Assembly (NCBI GenBank): GCA_963695445.1
Contig: CAVOGV010000032.1
Location: forward strand, 16,712-80,711
DNA from: Thiohalocapsa sp963695445
GTDB lineage: Bacteria; Pseudomonadota; Gammaproteobacteria; Chromatiales; Chromatiaceae
Reading direction: 5' to 3'
Length of the DNA stretch: 64,000 nucleotides
Shown: positions 50,124-59,256 of the stretch, one piece after another
How positions within the stretch are numbered: position 1 is the first letter of the stretch
Layout: each line of letters starts with the position of its first letter
Position numbers and translations under genes: made by a program
The notes under the pieces: generated by a model
What the model was told of the DNA's origin: nothing
Seen by the model: the letters and a program-made list of their open reading frames with translations, nothing else
Databases searched by the model: none

Positions 50124-51680
50124 GTGCCTGACTCCCATGCACCTGACTCCAGCTCCGCCGGCGCCTCGATCAGCGGTAGATGAACAACAAAGGTCGTGCC
50201 CCGCCCGTTGGGGCCATCCATTACCTCGATGCACCCGCCATGGGCGCCGATCATGCCGCTGCAGATGGCCAGCCCCAATCCGCTTCCGTGCTTGCCGCGG
50301 TCGCCGTCGCGACCGGTGTAGAACATGTCGAAGATGCGGGTGCGCTCGGCTTCGGCAATGCCTGCTCCCTGGTCGGAGACGCTGACCCTGAGCGCATCGT
50401 CCGCGCGGCTTGCCGTCAGCCGGATCTCGCTGTCGCTGGGCGAGAATTTTGCGGCATTCTCCACCAGATTGACCAGGGCTTGCTCGATCAGCGCCGGATG
50501 GACGTAGAGCAAGGGCAGGTCCGGTTCAATCACGCGGATCACCCGGTGACTGCGAAGCGCATCGCGCAGTCGCCGCAGGACCGCGCCGAGAATGTCGTCG
50601 ATGCCGACCCAGTCGCGTTCCAGCTTGAGGCTGCCATGGCCGAGCCGGGTCATGTCGAGCAGATTCTGGATGTAGCGGTCGAGCCGTTCGCCTTCGCTCA
50701 GCACCGCCTCTAGCAACTCGTCGCGATCTTGGACGGAGAGCTGCCGATCAAGTGCGCGCAGGCTGCTTGCGGCGCCGATCATCGAGGCCAGCGGCGTACG
50801 TAGATCATGGGAGACCGAAGAGAGCAAGGCTGCGCGCAGGCGTTCGGTCTCCTCGCCCAGGCGTGCCTGCTGCAGATGATCCGTCAGACGGGTCCGCGCC
50901 ATCGCCAGGGTGGCATGGGCGATCAGGCCGTCGAGTGCCGTCAGTTCGGTGGCTGTCGGCGGCGGCTGTCCGCGATAGGAGATGCCGATCACACCGAAGC
51001 ACTCCTCTTCCAAGCCCAGCGGTAACAGACGCCAGTCGAGTTCGGCCTGGGTGGTCGTTTGCCGCCCGCAGGGACGGCGATGCCGATATGCCCAGTGCGG
51101 CCGCGCGACGAATCCTGTCATCCAGGCTCGGTTCTGGCTCCGGCTCTGGCTCTGAGCGGGCGGCCAGGACCAGCGGCTGGCCCTCTTCTTCGGGCGCAAA
51201 CAGGACGACGGCGAGGCGCATGTGCTGACTGAGCACCCGCACGGTCTCGCGCTGCACCTCAACCAGGTCCGGAAGCCCGGCGAGCCGACGACCGAGGTCG
51301 AGCAGCACCTGCGCCCGATCATTGGCGGCGCGCAGGGCCAGCATCTGTCGCCGCAGCCGCGCCGCCACTTGACCGCCGATCAGGCCGACCAGCAGAAAGA
51401 AACCGACCGTCAGCAGCTCATCGGTGTGCTGTATGCGGAGACTGTAGTGCGGCTCGGTGAGAAAAAAATTGTAGGCCAGCGCGCTCAGCAGCGCTGTTAA
51501 GAGCGCCGGCAGCGGGCCGGTGCGCACCGAGACCCACAAGACGCCGATCAGAAACACCAGCGAGAGGTTCGCCAACGGCAACCAGGGGTGGACCAGGAGC
51601 GCGAGGGTCAAGGCCGCGACCATGACCGATGCGGCGAGGAGATAGTCGGAAACCGGTCCCGGGTCGGGCTTGCGATCCAT
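50120..51680 (-). CDS. DUF4118 sensor histidine kinase, KdpD-like but lacking the N-terminal KdpD/Usp domains (frame break)
   Basis: Start MDRKPDPGPVSDYLLAASVM, directly abutting the trkH stop. DUF4118 four-helix membrane part: VAALTLALLVHPWLPLANLS, LVFLIGVLWVSVRTGPLPAL, NFFLTEPHYSLRIQHTDELL, TVGFFLLVGLIGGQVAARLR. A GAF-like part follows, then HisKA with phospho-His in SSVSHDLRTPLASMIGAASS, and HATPase with NLVENAAKFSPSDSEIR and GKHGSGLGLAICSGMIGAHG. Full KdpD is about 900 residues with ~400 residues of cytosolic sensor domain first; here the protein is about 520 and starts at the membrane part. One frame change lies near 51060-51080 in the GAF region. Read as an operon trkH-kinase-regulator. 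Confidence 0.87.
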
Positions 51681-53126
51681 TCAATTTCGCCAGTACGCGG
51701 GGAGGAAGAGGATCAGCAGCGTAAAGATCTCCAAGCGTCCGGCCAGCATGCTGAACACGGCCAGCCATTTGACGACCGGATCGACTGTCGTGAAGTTCGA
51801 CGCGACCTCGCCGAGCCCTGGCCCCAGGAGATTGATCGTGGCGACGACGGCGCCGAAAGCGGATTCAAGATCGAGACCCGCCGCCATCATCGCGACCGTG
51901 AGCAGCAGGGCGGTCACGATGTAGAGCACATAGAAGCCCCAGACTGAGAAAAGGATTTTATCCTCCACTGGTCGGCCGCCAATCTTCACCACGGTGAGCG
52001 CCTGCGGATGCGCGAGCTGGAACAGTTGCCGCAGGCCCATCTTGCCCAATAGCATGATGCGCAGCACCTTGATGCCGCCCGCCGTCGAACCGCCGCAACC
52101 GCCGGTAAAGGATAGGATGACCAGCACCAAGGGGATGTATAGCGGCCAGGCGGCGAAGACGGTCGTACCGAAACCGGTGCTGGTCAGAATCGAGGCGACC
52201 TGAAAGGCCGCGTAGCGCAATGATTCCCAGGTGTTCTCATAGGCGCCGGTCCAGTACAGACTCGCCGCGATGAACAGCGAGGCACCGAGGAAGATCAATC
52301 CATAGACTCGAACCTCCGAGTCATGGCCGTAGATACGCGGGTCGAGCTTCCGCCAGGCAAGAAAATGGATGGCGAAATTCACGCCCCCAGCGAGCATGAA
52401 GACGATGGCGATCAGCTCAATGAGCGGGCTATCGAAGTAGCCCAGGCTGTCGTCATGGGTGGAGAAGCCGCCAGTCGCGACGGTGCTGAATGCATGGCCG
52501 ATGGCGTCGAAGACGCTCATGCCGGCGGCCCAGAACGCCAAGCCGCAAACGGCGGTCAAGCCAAAATAGAGCGCCCAGAGCACGCGCGCGGTCTCGGCGA
52601 TGCGCGGCGTCGGTTTCTCGTGCTTTGTGACCCCGGATGATTCCGCCCGGTAGAGCTGCATACCGCCCACCCCCATCAGCGGCAAGACCGCGACGGCGAG
52701 CACGATCACCCCCATCCCGCCGAGCCACTGGATTTGCTGACGATGATAGAGTATCGAGGGTGGCAGTTGATCCAGGCCGAGGATGACGGTCGCGCCGGTG
52801 GTGGTGAACCCCGAGATGGATTCGAAGACGGCATCGGTAATGGTTAGCTGCAAACCAAATAGGAATGGCATCGCGCCGACCAAGCCGAGCAAGACCCAAA
52901 ACAACGCGACGATGAAAAAGCCCTCACGCACGGACAAGGCGCTATGCTCGTTGCGGTTCGGAAGCCAGAGCAGCACGCCGAACGCAGCGCACACGAAAAG
53001 CGACAGCGCGAAGACCTGCCACTGTCCATCCGCGTAGATTAGGGCCGTGGCGATCGAGGTCAGGAAGCTCAGGCTGTAGATCAGCAGCAGGATCCCGAAC
53101 AGACGAAGAATAGCGCGCCAATGCAT
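51681..53126 (-). CDS. trkH: Trk-type potassium transporter membrane subunit TrkH
   Basis: 481 residues from ATG 53126 (MHWRAILRLFGILLLIYSLS), which aligns with the E. coli TrkH start; a GTG at 53159 would add MADTAEDFANP and is the alternative. It is polytopic with the four pore loops of the SKT fold: FESISGFTTTGATVILGL, GHAFSTVATGGFSTHDDSLG, ILTSTGFGTTVFAAWPLY and AVVATINLLGPGLGEVASNF. Selectivity Gly residues are visible in TTTGAT, VATGGFS, TSTGFGT and LLGPGLG. TrkH passes K+ inward and needs a cytoplasmic TrkA gate, which is not in the window. Intact, first gene of the minus-strand unit. Confidence 0.93.
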   Translation of the reverse strand: MHWRAILRLFGILLLIYSLSFLTSIATALIYADGQWQVFALSLFVCAAFGVLLWLPNRNEHSALSVREGFFIVALFWVLLGLVGAMPFLFGLQLTITDAVFESISGFTTTGATVILGLDQLPPSILYHRQQIQWLGGMGVIVLAVAVLPLMGVGGMQLYRAESSGVTKHEKPTPRIAETARVLWALYFGLTAVCGLAFWAAGMSVFDAIGHAFSTVATGGFSTHDDSLGYFDSPLIELIAIVFMLAGGVNFAIHFLAWRKLDPRIYGHDSEVRVYGLIFLGASLFIAASLYWTGAYENTWESLRYAAFQVASILTSTGFGTTVFAAWPLYIPLVLVILSFTGGCGGSTAGGIKVLRIMLLGKMGLRQLFQLAHPQALTVVKIGGRPVEDKILFSVWGFYVLYIVTALLLTVAMMAAGLDLESAFGAVVATINLLGPGLGEVASNFTTVDPVVKWLAVFSMLAGRLEIFTLLILFLPAYWRN

Positions 53127-53259
53127 GGGATTTGCGAAGTCCTCGGCGGTGTCGGCCACCCGCGGGCGGTGGTCCGACCAGAACCATGGCCTTCATTATC
53201 CCGTTCGCGGCTGCACCTGCCGCGTAAAGCCTACGTAAATTTTGGTTCGGCCTCAGGAT

Positions 53260-53287
53260 GGAGCGGGAAGCCCGTGCTTCCCACTCC
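53260..53287. repeat. REP-like stem-loop
   Basis: GGAG-C-GGGAAGC (53260-53271), loop CCGT, GCTTCCC-A-CTCC (53276-53287), a 12-bp arm pair with one mismatch and a conserved-looking GGAG foot. REP elements of this shape are mobilised by RAYT transposases, and a RAYT fragment lies 1.7 kb away. Confidence 0.5.
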
Positions 53288-53657
53288 TGTGCCGCTGAGG
53301 TAGCGCGGCGGCGGCTTACTCGCCGAGCATCTCCTGCTCCAGTGACAGATCGATGCCACAGGCATTGCGCCGGTATCTCTGCGAGAAACCGTCGGCGGTC
53401 AAATTTGTTGCAACGGGCGATAGAACAGGTGACGACGCCGACCCTCCATTTGCGCCGGGTCGCGGATTGACGCAATGAGGGTGATCGTGGTTCGTTGCAG
53501 ACCAGTACGCCGTATCGAACAGCCCAACCGGCCCTGCATGGGAACCACCGACGAATGCGAGCACGGTCATTCCGGTCCGCAAGCAGCAAGGATACAGGCG
53601 GGGATGTCCTCTCCGAGGATAAAGGCGGAGTGTCCGCCAGGGGCCGATGCCAGCGCC

Positions 53658-53720
53658 TAGGGCCAGATGCCGCGCTGCTCGGTCACCAGGGCCAGGCGTT
53701 CCAACGTCTCCACCAGCGCC
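53658..53720. repeat. 63-bp direct duplication of the gdhA 3' end (copy 1)
   Basis: The 63 bases from TAGGGCCAGATGCC to CACCAGCGCC are identical to 55127-55189, where they encode the last ~20 residues of the glutamate dehydrogenase-type gene on the minus strand. On both sides of the copy the sequences diverge at once, so it is a cut-and-pasted or recombination-derived fragment. Confidence 0.9.
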
Positions 53721-53927
53721 CTGGCGGATAACCGGCCGCTCCAGCGGCCTGTTTGCTGGAGAGGCTGCGCCGAGCGCGTCGAAGTCGTGCGGGGAGCGGC
53801 GGCAGACGGCGCTTCGCGGTGTGGCGGATGCGCATTGGTTCGTTGCCAGTGCCGTCAGCCGCGTCGTCACCGGCACCGTCGTTTTCTTCTCGACTGGGTG
53901 TTGCTGAAACGCCAGCCCGCCCCGTTC

Positions 53928-54287
53928 TCAGGCGACCTGCGCCAGCGGCAGGATGATCTCGACGGCGGTGAAGGGTACCGACAGCAGATCGTCATCGCCA
54001 CGCTCGATCAAACCGAGGGTCTCCAGCCGGGCAAGGTCGGCAGCGCTGTCTCGCCGGGAATGCGGGGCGGGCAGGGCATCGATGAGTGCGGTCGCAGTGC
54101 GCGGGCCGGTGCGTCGCAACAGGTCGAGCAGCTCCAGACGTTCCGGCGTGACCTCTGCAAACAGGGTGTGCGCGGATTCAAATTGAAGTCGGAAATCCAC
54201 CGTCTTGCCGGCACGGGCTTCCGCGAGCTGCTCTGTTGCGGCAGCGAAGACCGCATCACCGCGACCAATCTCGATAATCGCCTTCAT
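53928..54287 (-). CDS. TumA-like antitoxin, HVO_A0114-type winged-helix DNA-binding protein
   Basis: 119 residues: MKAIIEIGRGDAVFAAATEQ, then DFRLQFESAHTLFAEVTPER, LELLDLLRRTGPRTATALID (start of the winged helix), DSAADLARLETLGLIERGDD and the end VEIILPLAQVA. The FEDADTLFSELTPER-like segment followed by a short wHTH is typical of HVO_A0114-type regulators, which are paired with DUF6516 (TumE) toxins. It overlaps the toxin gene by 4 bp and lies downstream of it, so the two are co-translated. It probably neutralises the toxin and represses the operon. Confidence 0.8.
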   Translation of the reverse strand: MKAIIEIGRGDAVFAAATEQLAEARAGKTVDFRLQFESAHTLFAEVTPERLELLDLLRRTGPRTATALIDALPAPHSRRDSAADLARLETLGLIERGDDDLLSVPFTAVEIILPLAQVA

Positions 54288-54577
54288 TCTTTACCCCATT
54301 GTGCGACGTCATGCTGAAAGTCTGACAGCAGTTGATCGACTGTCGTGAAGTTGTAGGTGGACTCGACAGCGCCGAAATGCCGATGATCGCCCTTCCAGCG
54401 CTCATTGTCGTAACGCACTCGGCATGCGCCCGGTGTGCCGAAGTACAGCCGATACTTGTAGCAATGCCGACACGGGGGGATCGGCTCGGGCAGCTCCCAG
54501 ACGACGATCTCGACAATGCTGCCGTCGTCGCGAAGCTGTTTGGCGCTTGCCAAGCGTCTTGCAGGCATGCTGGTCAC
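54284..54577 (-). CDS. TumE-like toxin, DUF6516 family
   Basis: 97 residues. An N-terminal strand region (DDGSIVEIVVWELPEPIPPC) precedes YKYRLYFGTPGACRVRYDNE, then the family hallmark YDNERWKGDHRH (56-67) and the end FTTVDQLLSDFQHDVAQW. The sequence [VI]xYDNExxKGDHRHxxxxExxYxF identifies DUF6516, the toxin half of TumE/TumA systems. The molecular target is not firmly known, but the conserved Asp/Asn/Glu/His residues suggest nuclease-like chemistry. The toxin-first gene order is usual for this pair. It sits in an accessory patch with a transposase fragment and a duplication. Confidence 0.82.
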   Translation of the reverse strand: MTSMPARRLASAKQLRDDGSIVEIVVWELPEPIPPCRHCYKYRLYFGTPGACRVRYDNERWKGDHRHFGAVESTYNFTTVDQLLSDFQHDVAQWGKE

Positions 54578-54968
54578 TTGGGCTGTCGGTGTTGGTGAGG
54601 TCCAGGAGCAAGTCGGGGCTTAGGACGCATGTCCAATGGGCTGATCCACCATCGCGCTCGATACCGAGAATCAACGTCGGCCGTCGTTTCTCAACTGCGA
54701 GACCGACTTGCCGGGGCTATTCTTTGTGGCTCTCTGTATCTGCGCTTCGGCGCGCTGGCCATGCTGATGCCGATCAGCATCAACGTTCTAACAGCCGCAT
54801 TGCTCAGTCGGCGCCGGATCTGATCGCTGTGGGACAGCATCGAGAGCTACGGCGGATTGAATTGGCGATGCCGTTCAGAGCGAGATCAAGGCGACCAGCA
54901 GTCCAATGAAGAGCGATACCCATGGATAACCAAGCTGTACTCGCCCTTCAGCGCCGCCAGCAGCTGGC
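54578..54968. other. intergenic stretch upstream of the toxin gene
   Basis: 391 bp, no gene assigned. On the minus strand the text near 54889-54950 reads, in one frame, as a hydrophobic end (LGYPWVSLFIGLLVALISL*), possibly the tail of a lost membrane protein. The promoter of the toxin-antitoxin pair should lie between 54578 and about 54680. Confidence 0.35.
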
Positions 54969-55125
54969 CTACGGCAACGGATATTCTTGGAGGAAGACGA
55001 CCACGCGCTTTACAGAGGTTGGTTAGCCCAGGCCTGTCGATCAAACGGTGTGGAAGTCTGGTCCTACTGCCTGGTGCCAAACCACGTTCACTTGATTCTC
55101 GTGTCGCCGATCGGAGCGATGACGC
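54969..55125 (+). pseudogene. fragment of a REP-associated tyrosine transposase (RAYT, Y1_Tnp)
   Basis: Plus-strand text gives LRQRIFLEEDDHALYRGWLA, then QACRSNGVEVWSYCLVPNHV and HLILVSPIGAMT. The R-R/Q-x-x-[VI]-F start, the YCLMPNHVHL HUH-like metal motif and the spacing are those of IS200/RAYT transposases. Both ends are missing: no start or beta-alpha start is seen upstream, and at 55126 the sequence runs straight into the gdhA end on the other strand. The catalytic Tyr region is absent, so it is dead. Confidence 0.78.
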
Positions 55126-56461
55126 TTAGGGCCAGATGCCGCGCTGCTCGGTCACCAGGGCCAGGCGTTCCAACGTCTCCACCAGCGCCGCGGTGCGCAG
55201 GTCTGTACAACTCTTTTCGCCGTCGGGGCAGTCCCGGGGAAAGGCACGCCACCGGGCGACGACGCGGTCGGTGGCATTGTTCATGCGGGCACGCAAGCGG
55301 CCGTTGATTTCATCCAGGGGCCAGCTGTGGTGCTCGATGTTCTGCACCCATTCGTAGTAGCTGACGGTGACGCCGCCGGCATTGGCGAGGATGTCGGGCA
55401 GTGACGTGGATGCCCTTGGCGGCGAGGATGTCGTCCGCTTCCGGGGTGATCGGCCGGTTGGCGCCCTCGACAATGACCTTGGCCTGGACCCTGTCGGCGT
55501 TGCCCGAGTGGATCTGACCGCCGAGCGCGGCCGGGATGAGGATGTCGCAGGGCAGTGCCAGCAGGTCGTCATTGGTGATGCTGCGGCTGCCTGGTAGGCC
55601 GACCACGGTGCCGGCCTCGGACTTGTGCATGGCCAGTGCGTCGAGATCGAGGCTGTCGCCGTTCTCCGCCAGCACACCGCCGCGGGAGTCGCTCAGCGCG
55701 ATGATGTGCGCGCCGCGCTCGGCGAGCAGCCTGGCGGCGACTCGGCCGACCTCACCGTAGCCTTGGATGGCAATCCTTGCGCCGTTGAGCTCGGACAGCG
55801 CGGGAACCGCTCCGAGGGTGATGAAGCGCTCGGTGGCCAACACGCAGCCGCGCCCCGTGGCCTCGTCGCGACCCTCGGAGCCCCCCATCTCCAGCGGTTT
55901 TCCGGTCACCACGGGCAGGTTGTTTTCGCCCGGGTGCATGTTGTCGTAGGTGTCGTATATCCAGGCCATGGTCTGGGCGCTGGTGTACATGTCCGGCGCC
56001 GGAATGTCGGTGTAAGGGCCGATGTTGTCGCCAAGTTCGGCGATGAATCGACGCGTGATCCGGCGTTGCTCACGCTCGCTGAGTTGCTTCGTATCGCAGG
56101 TGACGCCGCCCTTGGCGCCGCCGAAGGGTACGCGGATCAGCGCGCATTTCCAGGTCATCAGCGCGGCAAGTGCGCCAACCTCGCTGAGCGAGACCTGCGG
56201 ATGGAAGCGGATGCCGCCCTTGCCGGGACCAAGCAAACGGTTGTGCAGCACACGATAGCCGACAAAACTCTGTACGCTGCCGTCGTCCATCTCGACGGGA
56301 ATGTTGACGGTGATGGTGCGCCGGGGCAGGCGTAGTAAGTCCAACAGGCCCGGCTGGATGTGGCTCAGGTGTCGACGCGCCCGCAGGAACTGCTCGCGGA
56401 TAATGCGCTCAGGCTGCAGCTCATCATCGAGCGCTGTCGGTGGGGTTTGGGTGTCTTGCAT
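55126..56461 (-). CDS. gdhA: Glu/Leu/Phe/Val dehydrogenase, glutamate dehydrogenase-like (frame break)
   Basis: Start MQDTQTPPTALDDELQPERI (ATG 56461). Substrate site Lys residues lie in GPGKGGIRFHP (K81) and WKCALIRVPFGGAKGGV, with the probable catalytic Lys at K118. The NAD-binding part is IAIQGYGEVGRVAARLLAER (GxGxxG). The frame breaks near 55402: in the shifted frame LPDILANAGGVTVSYYEWVQ and the end VTEQRGIWP* complete a family-typical C-terminus. An extra T at plus position 55402 explains it (GGGCAGTGACG for GGGCAGGACG). It interconverts 2-oxoglutarate plus ammonia and glutamate; NAD or NADP use is undecided. The last 63 bp are duplicated at 53658. Confidence 0.9.
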
Positions 56462-56469
56462 CGTGTCGT

Positions 56470-58986
56470 TTACCGGGTGCCGTAGGGCAGCGGCTCGACG
56501 GCATCCAGCTTCCAGATGTCGCGGTTGTACTCGGCGATGGTACGGTCAGACGAGAAGTAGCCGCTGTGAGCGGTGTTCAGGATGCTCATGCGCAGCCAGC
56601 GGTCGCGGTCCTGATAGGTCTCGGCGGCCAGTTGTTGGGCACGGCGGTAGCTGTCGAAGTCCGCGGCGGTGAGCCAGGGGTCGTGCGGGCTGCGGATGCC
56701 GTTGATGATGGGATCGAAGATGCCATTCTCGAACTGGTTGAAATGCCCCGACTCGAGCAGGCTCATGACCTCCGACAGGGCAGGCTCGTTATTGATGATG
56801 GCATTGGGGTCATAGTTGCCCCGGGTGCGTTCGACCTCTTCCGCGGTATAGCCGAACAGGAAGAAGTTGTCCTCGCCGACCTGCTCGCGAATCTCGATAT
56901 TGGCGCCATCGAGGGTGCCGATGGTGGCCGCACCGTTCATCATGAACTTCATGTTGCCGGTGCCGGATGCCTCCTTGCCGGCGGTGGAGATCTGCTCGGA
57001 CAGGTCGGTGCCGGGGGCGAGTACCTCCATCACCGACACCCGGTAGTCCGGAATGAACGCGACCCGCAGCAGTTTGTTGACGTCGGCGTCGGCATTGACC
57101 ACCTTGGCGACGTTGTTGATCAGCTTGATGATCAGCTTGGCTATCTCGTAGCCCGGTGCGGCCTTGCCGCCGATCAGCACGCAGCGCGGTGAGCCGATGT
57201 CGGTGTCGCCGCGCTTGATGCGGTTGTAGAGGTGGATCACGTGCAGGATGTTCAACAGCTGGCGCTTGTACTCGTGGATGCGTTTGACCTGCACGTCGAA
57301 CATGAACTCGGGCGGGAATTCCACGTGGCAGGTGTTGAACACGAGTGTGGCCAGGCGTTCCTTGTTGGCGTGTTTGATGGCATCCCAGCGCTTGCGGAAG
57401 GCTGGGTCATCGGCGTAGGGGGCGATACGTTCCAGCTGCGACAGGTCGCGTACCCAGTCGCTGCCGATGGTCTCGTCGAGCAGGTCGCGCAGGCCCTCGT
57501 TGCACATCGCGAGCCAACGGCGCGGTGTAACCCCATTGGTCTTGTTGTTGAACTTCTCGGGCCAGAGTTCGAACCAGTCGCGAAACAGGCCCTGCTTGAG
57601 CAACTCCGAGTGCAGCGCGGCGACGCCGTTGACCGAGAAGCTGCCGACAATCGCCAGGAACGCCATGCGCACCTGCGGGTCGCCGTCTTCCTCGATCAGC
57701 GACATGCGCCGTTGCCGGTCCATGTCGCCGGGCCAGCGCGCGGCGACCTCGGACAGGAAGCGGGCATTGATCTCGTAGATGATCTCCAAAATCCGCGGCA
57801 GCAGTTGTTGGAACAGGCGCACCGGCCAACGCTCCAGCGCCTCCGGCAGCAGGGTATGGTTGGTGTAGGCCATGGTGCGAGTGGTGATGCCCCAGGCCTC
57901 GTCCCATTCCATCCCATGATCGTCCATGAGCTGGCGCATCAGCTCCGCGACCGAGACCGCCGGATGGGTATCGTTGAGCTGGAAGCAGTTGTTGTCGGCA
58001 AATTCGGAGAAGTCGTGCCCGTGCAGCCTGATCCACTCGCGCATCACGTCCTTGATGCTGGCGCTGGCGAGGAAGAACTGCTGGCGCAGCCGCAGCTCCT
58101 TGCCGGACTCGCTGGCATCGTTGGGGTAGAGCACCATGGTGATGTGCTCGGCGTCGTTCTTCGCGGCGACCGATTCCGGATAACTGCCGGCGTTGAACTC
58201 GCCCAGATCGAACTCATCGGTGGCGGCGGCGGACCATAGCCGCAGGGTGTTGATGGTGTCGTTGTGATAGCCGGGGATCGGGATGTCGTAGGGCACCGCG
58301 AGCACGTCGTATGTATCAACCCAGCGCCGCTGCAATCGGCCCTGCTGATCTTTGTACTGCTCGGTGCGGCCAAAGAATTGAATGCGCTGGGTGTACTCCG
58401 GACGCTCCAGTTCCCAGGGATTGCCGTCGCGCAGCCAGTGATCCGGTTCCTCGACCTGGCGGCCGTTCTCGATCAGCTGCCGGAACATGCCGTACTCGTA
58501 ACGCAGGCCGTAGCCCTTCACCGGCAGTTGCAGGGTGGCGCAGCTGTCCAGGAAGCAGGCCGCGAGCCGACCGAGACCGCCGTTGCCGAGTCCGGCATCC
58601 ATCTCGGCGGCTTCGATCTCCTCGTACAGCAGGCCCATGTCGTAGAGGCTCTTGCGCGCCTCGTCCGTGATGCCGAGGTTCAGCAGCGCATTGCTCAGGG
58701 AACGGCCCATCAGGAATTCGAGCGACAGGTAATAGGTGCGTTTGCAGCTGGCCTTGTCGTGGGCGTGGCGGCTGCGCTTCCAGCGTTCCATCAGGCGGTC
58801 GCGCAGCGTGATGGCCAGCGCCTTGTACGGGTAGTAGGCGGAGCGGCAGTCGCGGTCGCGGCCCAGTGTGTTCGCGTAGTAGTGCTGGAAGTCCCGCGCG
58901 ATGCCGTCGGCGTCCATCGACAGGGGCGCCAAGGTGAACAGGTTGTCGTTGGGGGAGCTCTGACTCAGGTCTTTGAACGGGGACAT
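56470..58986 (-). CDS. glgP: glycogen/starch/alpha-glucan phosphorylase
   Basis: 838 residues from ATG 58986 (MSPFKDLSQSSPNDNLFTLA), chosen over 59058 by the upstream ribosome site and the family start. Family segments: AYYPYKALAITLRDRLMERW, TYYLSLEFLMGRSLSNALLN, DAGLGNGGLGRLAACFLDSC, GYGLRYEYGMFRQLIENGRQ, and the PLP-binding EASGTGNMKFMMNGAATIGT with Lys in GNMKF. The end is RTIAEYNRDIWKLDAVEPLP. It phosphorolyses alpha-1,4-glucans to glucose-1-phosphate. It lies 8 bp upstream of gdhA on the same strand. Intact, normal length. Confidence 0.97.
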   Translation of the reverse strand: MSPFKDLSQSSPNDNLFTLAPLSMDADGIARDFQHYYANTLGRDRDCRSAYYPYKALAITLRDRLMERWKRSRHAHDKASCKRTYYLSLEFLMGRSLSNALLNLGITDEARKSLYDMGLLYEEIEAAEMDAGLGNGGLGRLAACFLDSCATLQLPVKGYGLRYEYGMFRQLIENGRQVEEPDHWLRDGNPWELERPEYTQRIQFFGRTEQYKDQQGRLQRRWVDTYDVLAVPYDIPIPGYHNDTINTLRLWSAAATDEFDLGEFNAGSYPESVAAKNDAEHITMVLYPNDASESGKELRLRQQFFLASASIKDVMREWIRLHGHDFSEFADNNCFQLNDTHPAVSVAELMRQLMDDHGMEWDEAWGITTRTMAYTNHTLLPEALERWPVRLFQQLLPRILEIIYEINARFLSEVAARWPGDMDRQRRMSLIEEDGDPQVRMAFLAIVGSFSVNGVAALHSELLKQGLFRDWFELWPEKFNNKTNGVTPRRWLAMCNEGLRDLLDETIGSDWVRDLSQLERIAPYADDPAFRKRWDAIKHANKERLATLVFNTCHVEFPPEFMFDVQVKRIHEYKRQLLNILHVIHLYNRIKRGDTDIGSPRCVLIGGKAAPGYEIAKLIIKLINNVAKVVNADADVNKLLRVAFIPDYRVSVMEVLAPGTDLSEQISTAGKEASGTGNMKFMMNGAATIGTLDGANIEIREQVGEDNFFLFGYTAEEVERTRGNYDPNAIINNEPALSEVMSLLESGHFNQFENGIFDPIINGIRSPHDPWLTAADFDSYRRAQQLAAETYQDRDRWLRMSILNTAHSGYFSSDRTIAEYNRDIWKLDAVEPLPYGTR

Positions 58987-59256
58987 GACGTTACCCTGGG
59001 GGTGGCGTATTGGTAAGAATAAGGGCGCGATGCCGGCATCCGCAGTGTTGGATAGCACGAGGCGTGCCGACAGACAGTGTGAATCTGGTTGCTAAGATAA
59101 CCCGCGCAACACGCGGACGCATCCGTCTTTGCACTCCGCGGCACAGATTTTTTTCGAAAGGGCTGGATAAGCGATGTTGCATCGTTGCACGCGGCCGGTG
59201 CGCGGCATGAGACTTGTTCCCTAGCAGGGTGCACGCATCGAGGCGGCGGATTGGCG

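Larger units (their letters stand above)
53127..53927. other. accessory intergenic patch with REP-like hairpin and a duplicated gdhA tail
   Basis: About 800 bp without a recognised gene; the longest frames (for example minus 53316-53876) have shadow-like composition. It holds a REP-like hairpin at 53260-53287 (GGAG, GGGAAGC, loop CCGT, GCTTCCC, CTCC with one mismatch) and, at 53658-53720, a perfect copy of the last 63 bp of gdhA. Confidence 0.55.

Noticed and set aside
53316..53876. 186-residue minus-strand frame between trkH and the toxin-antitoxin pair
   Set aside because: It runs through the antisense of the duplicated gdhA tail and has no recognisable domain or ribosome site.
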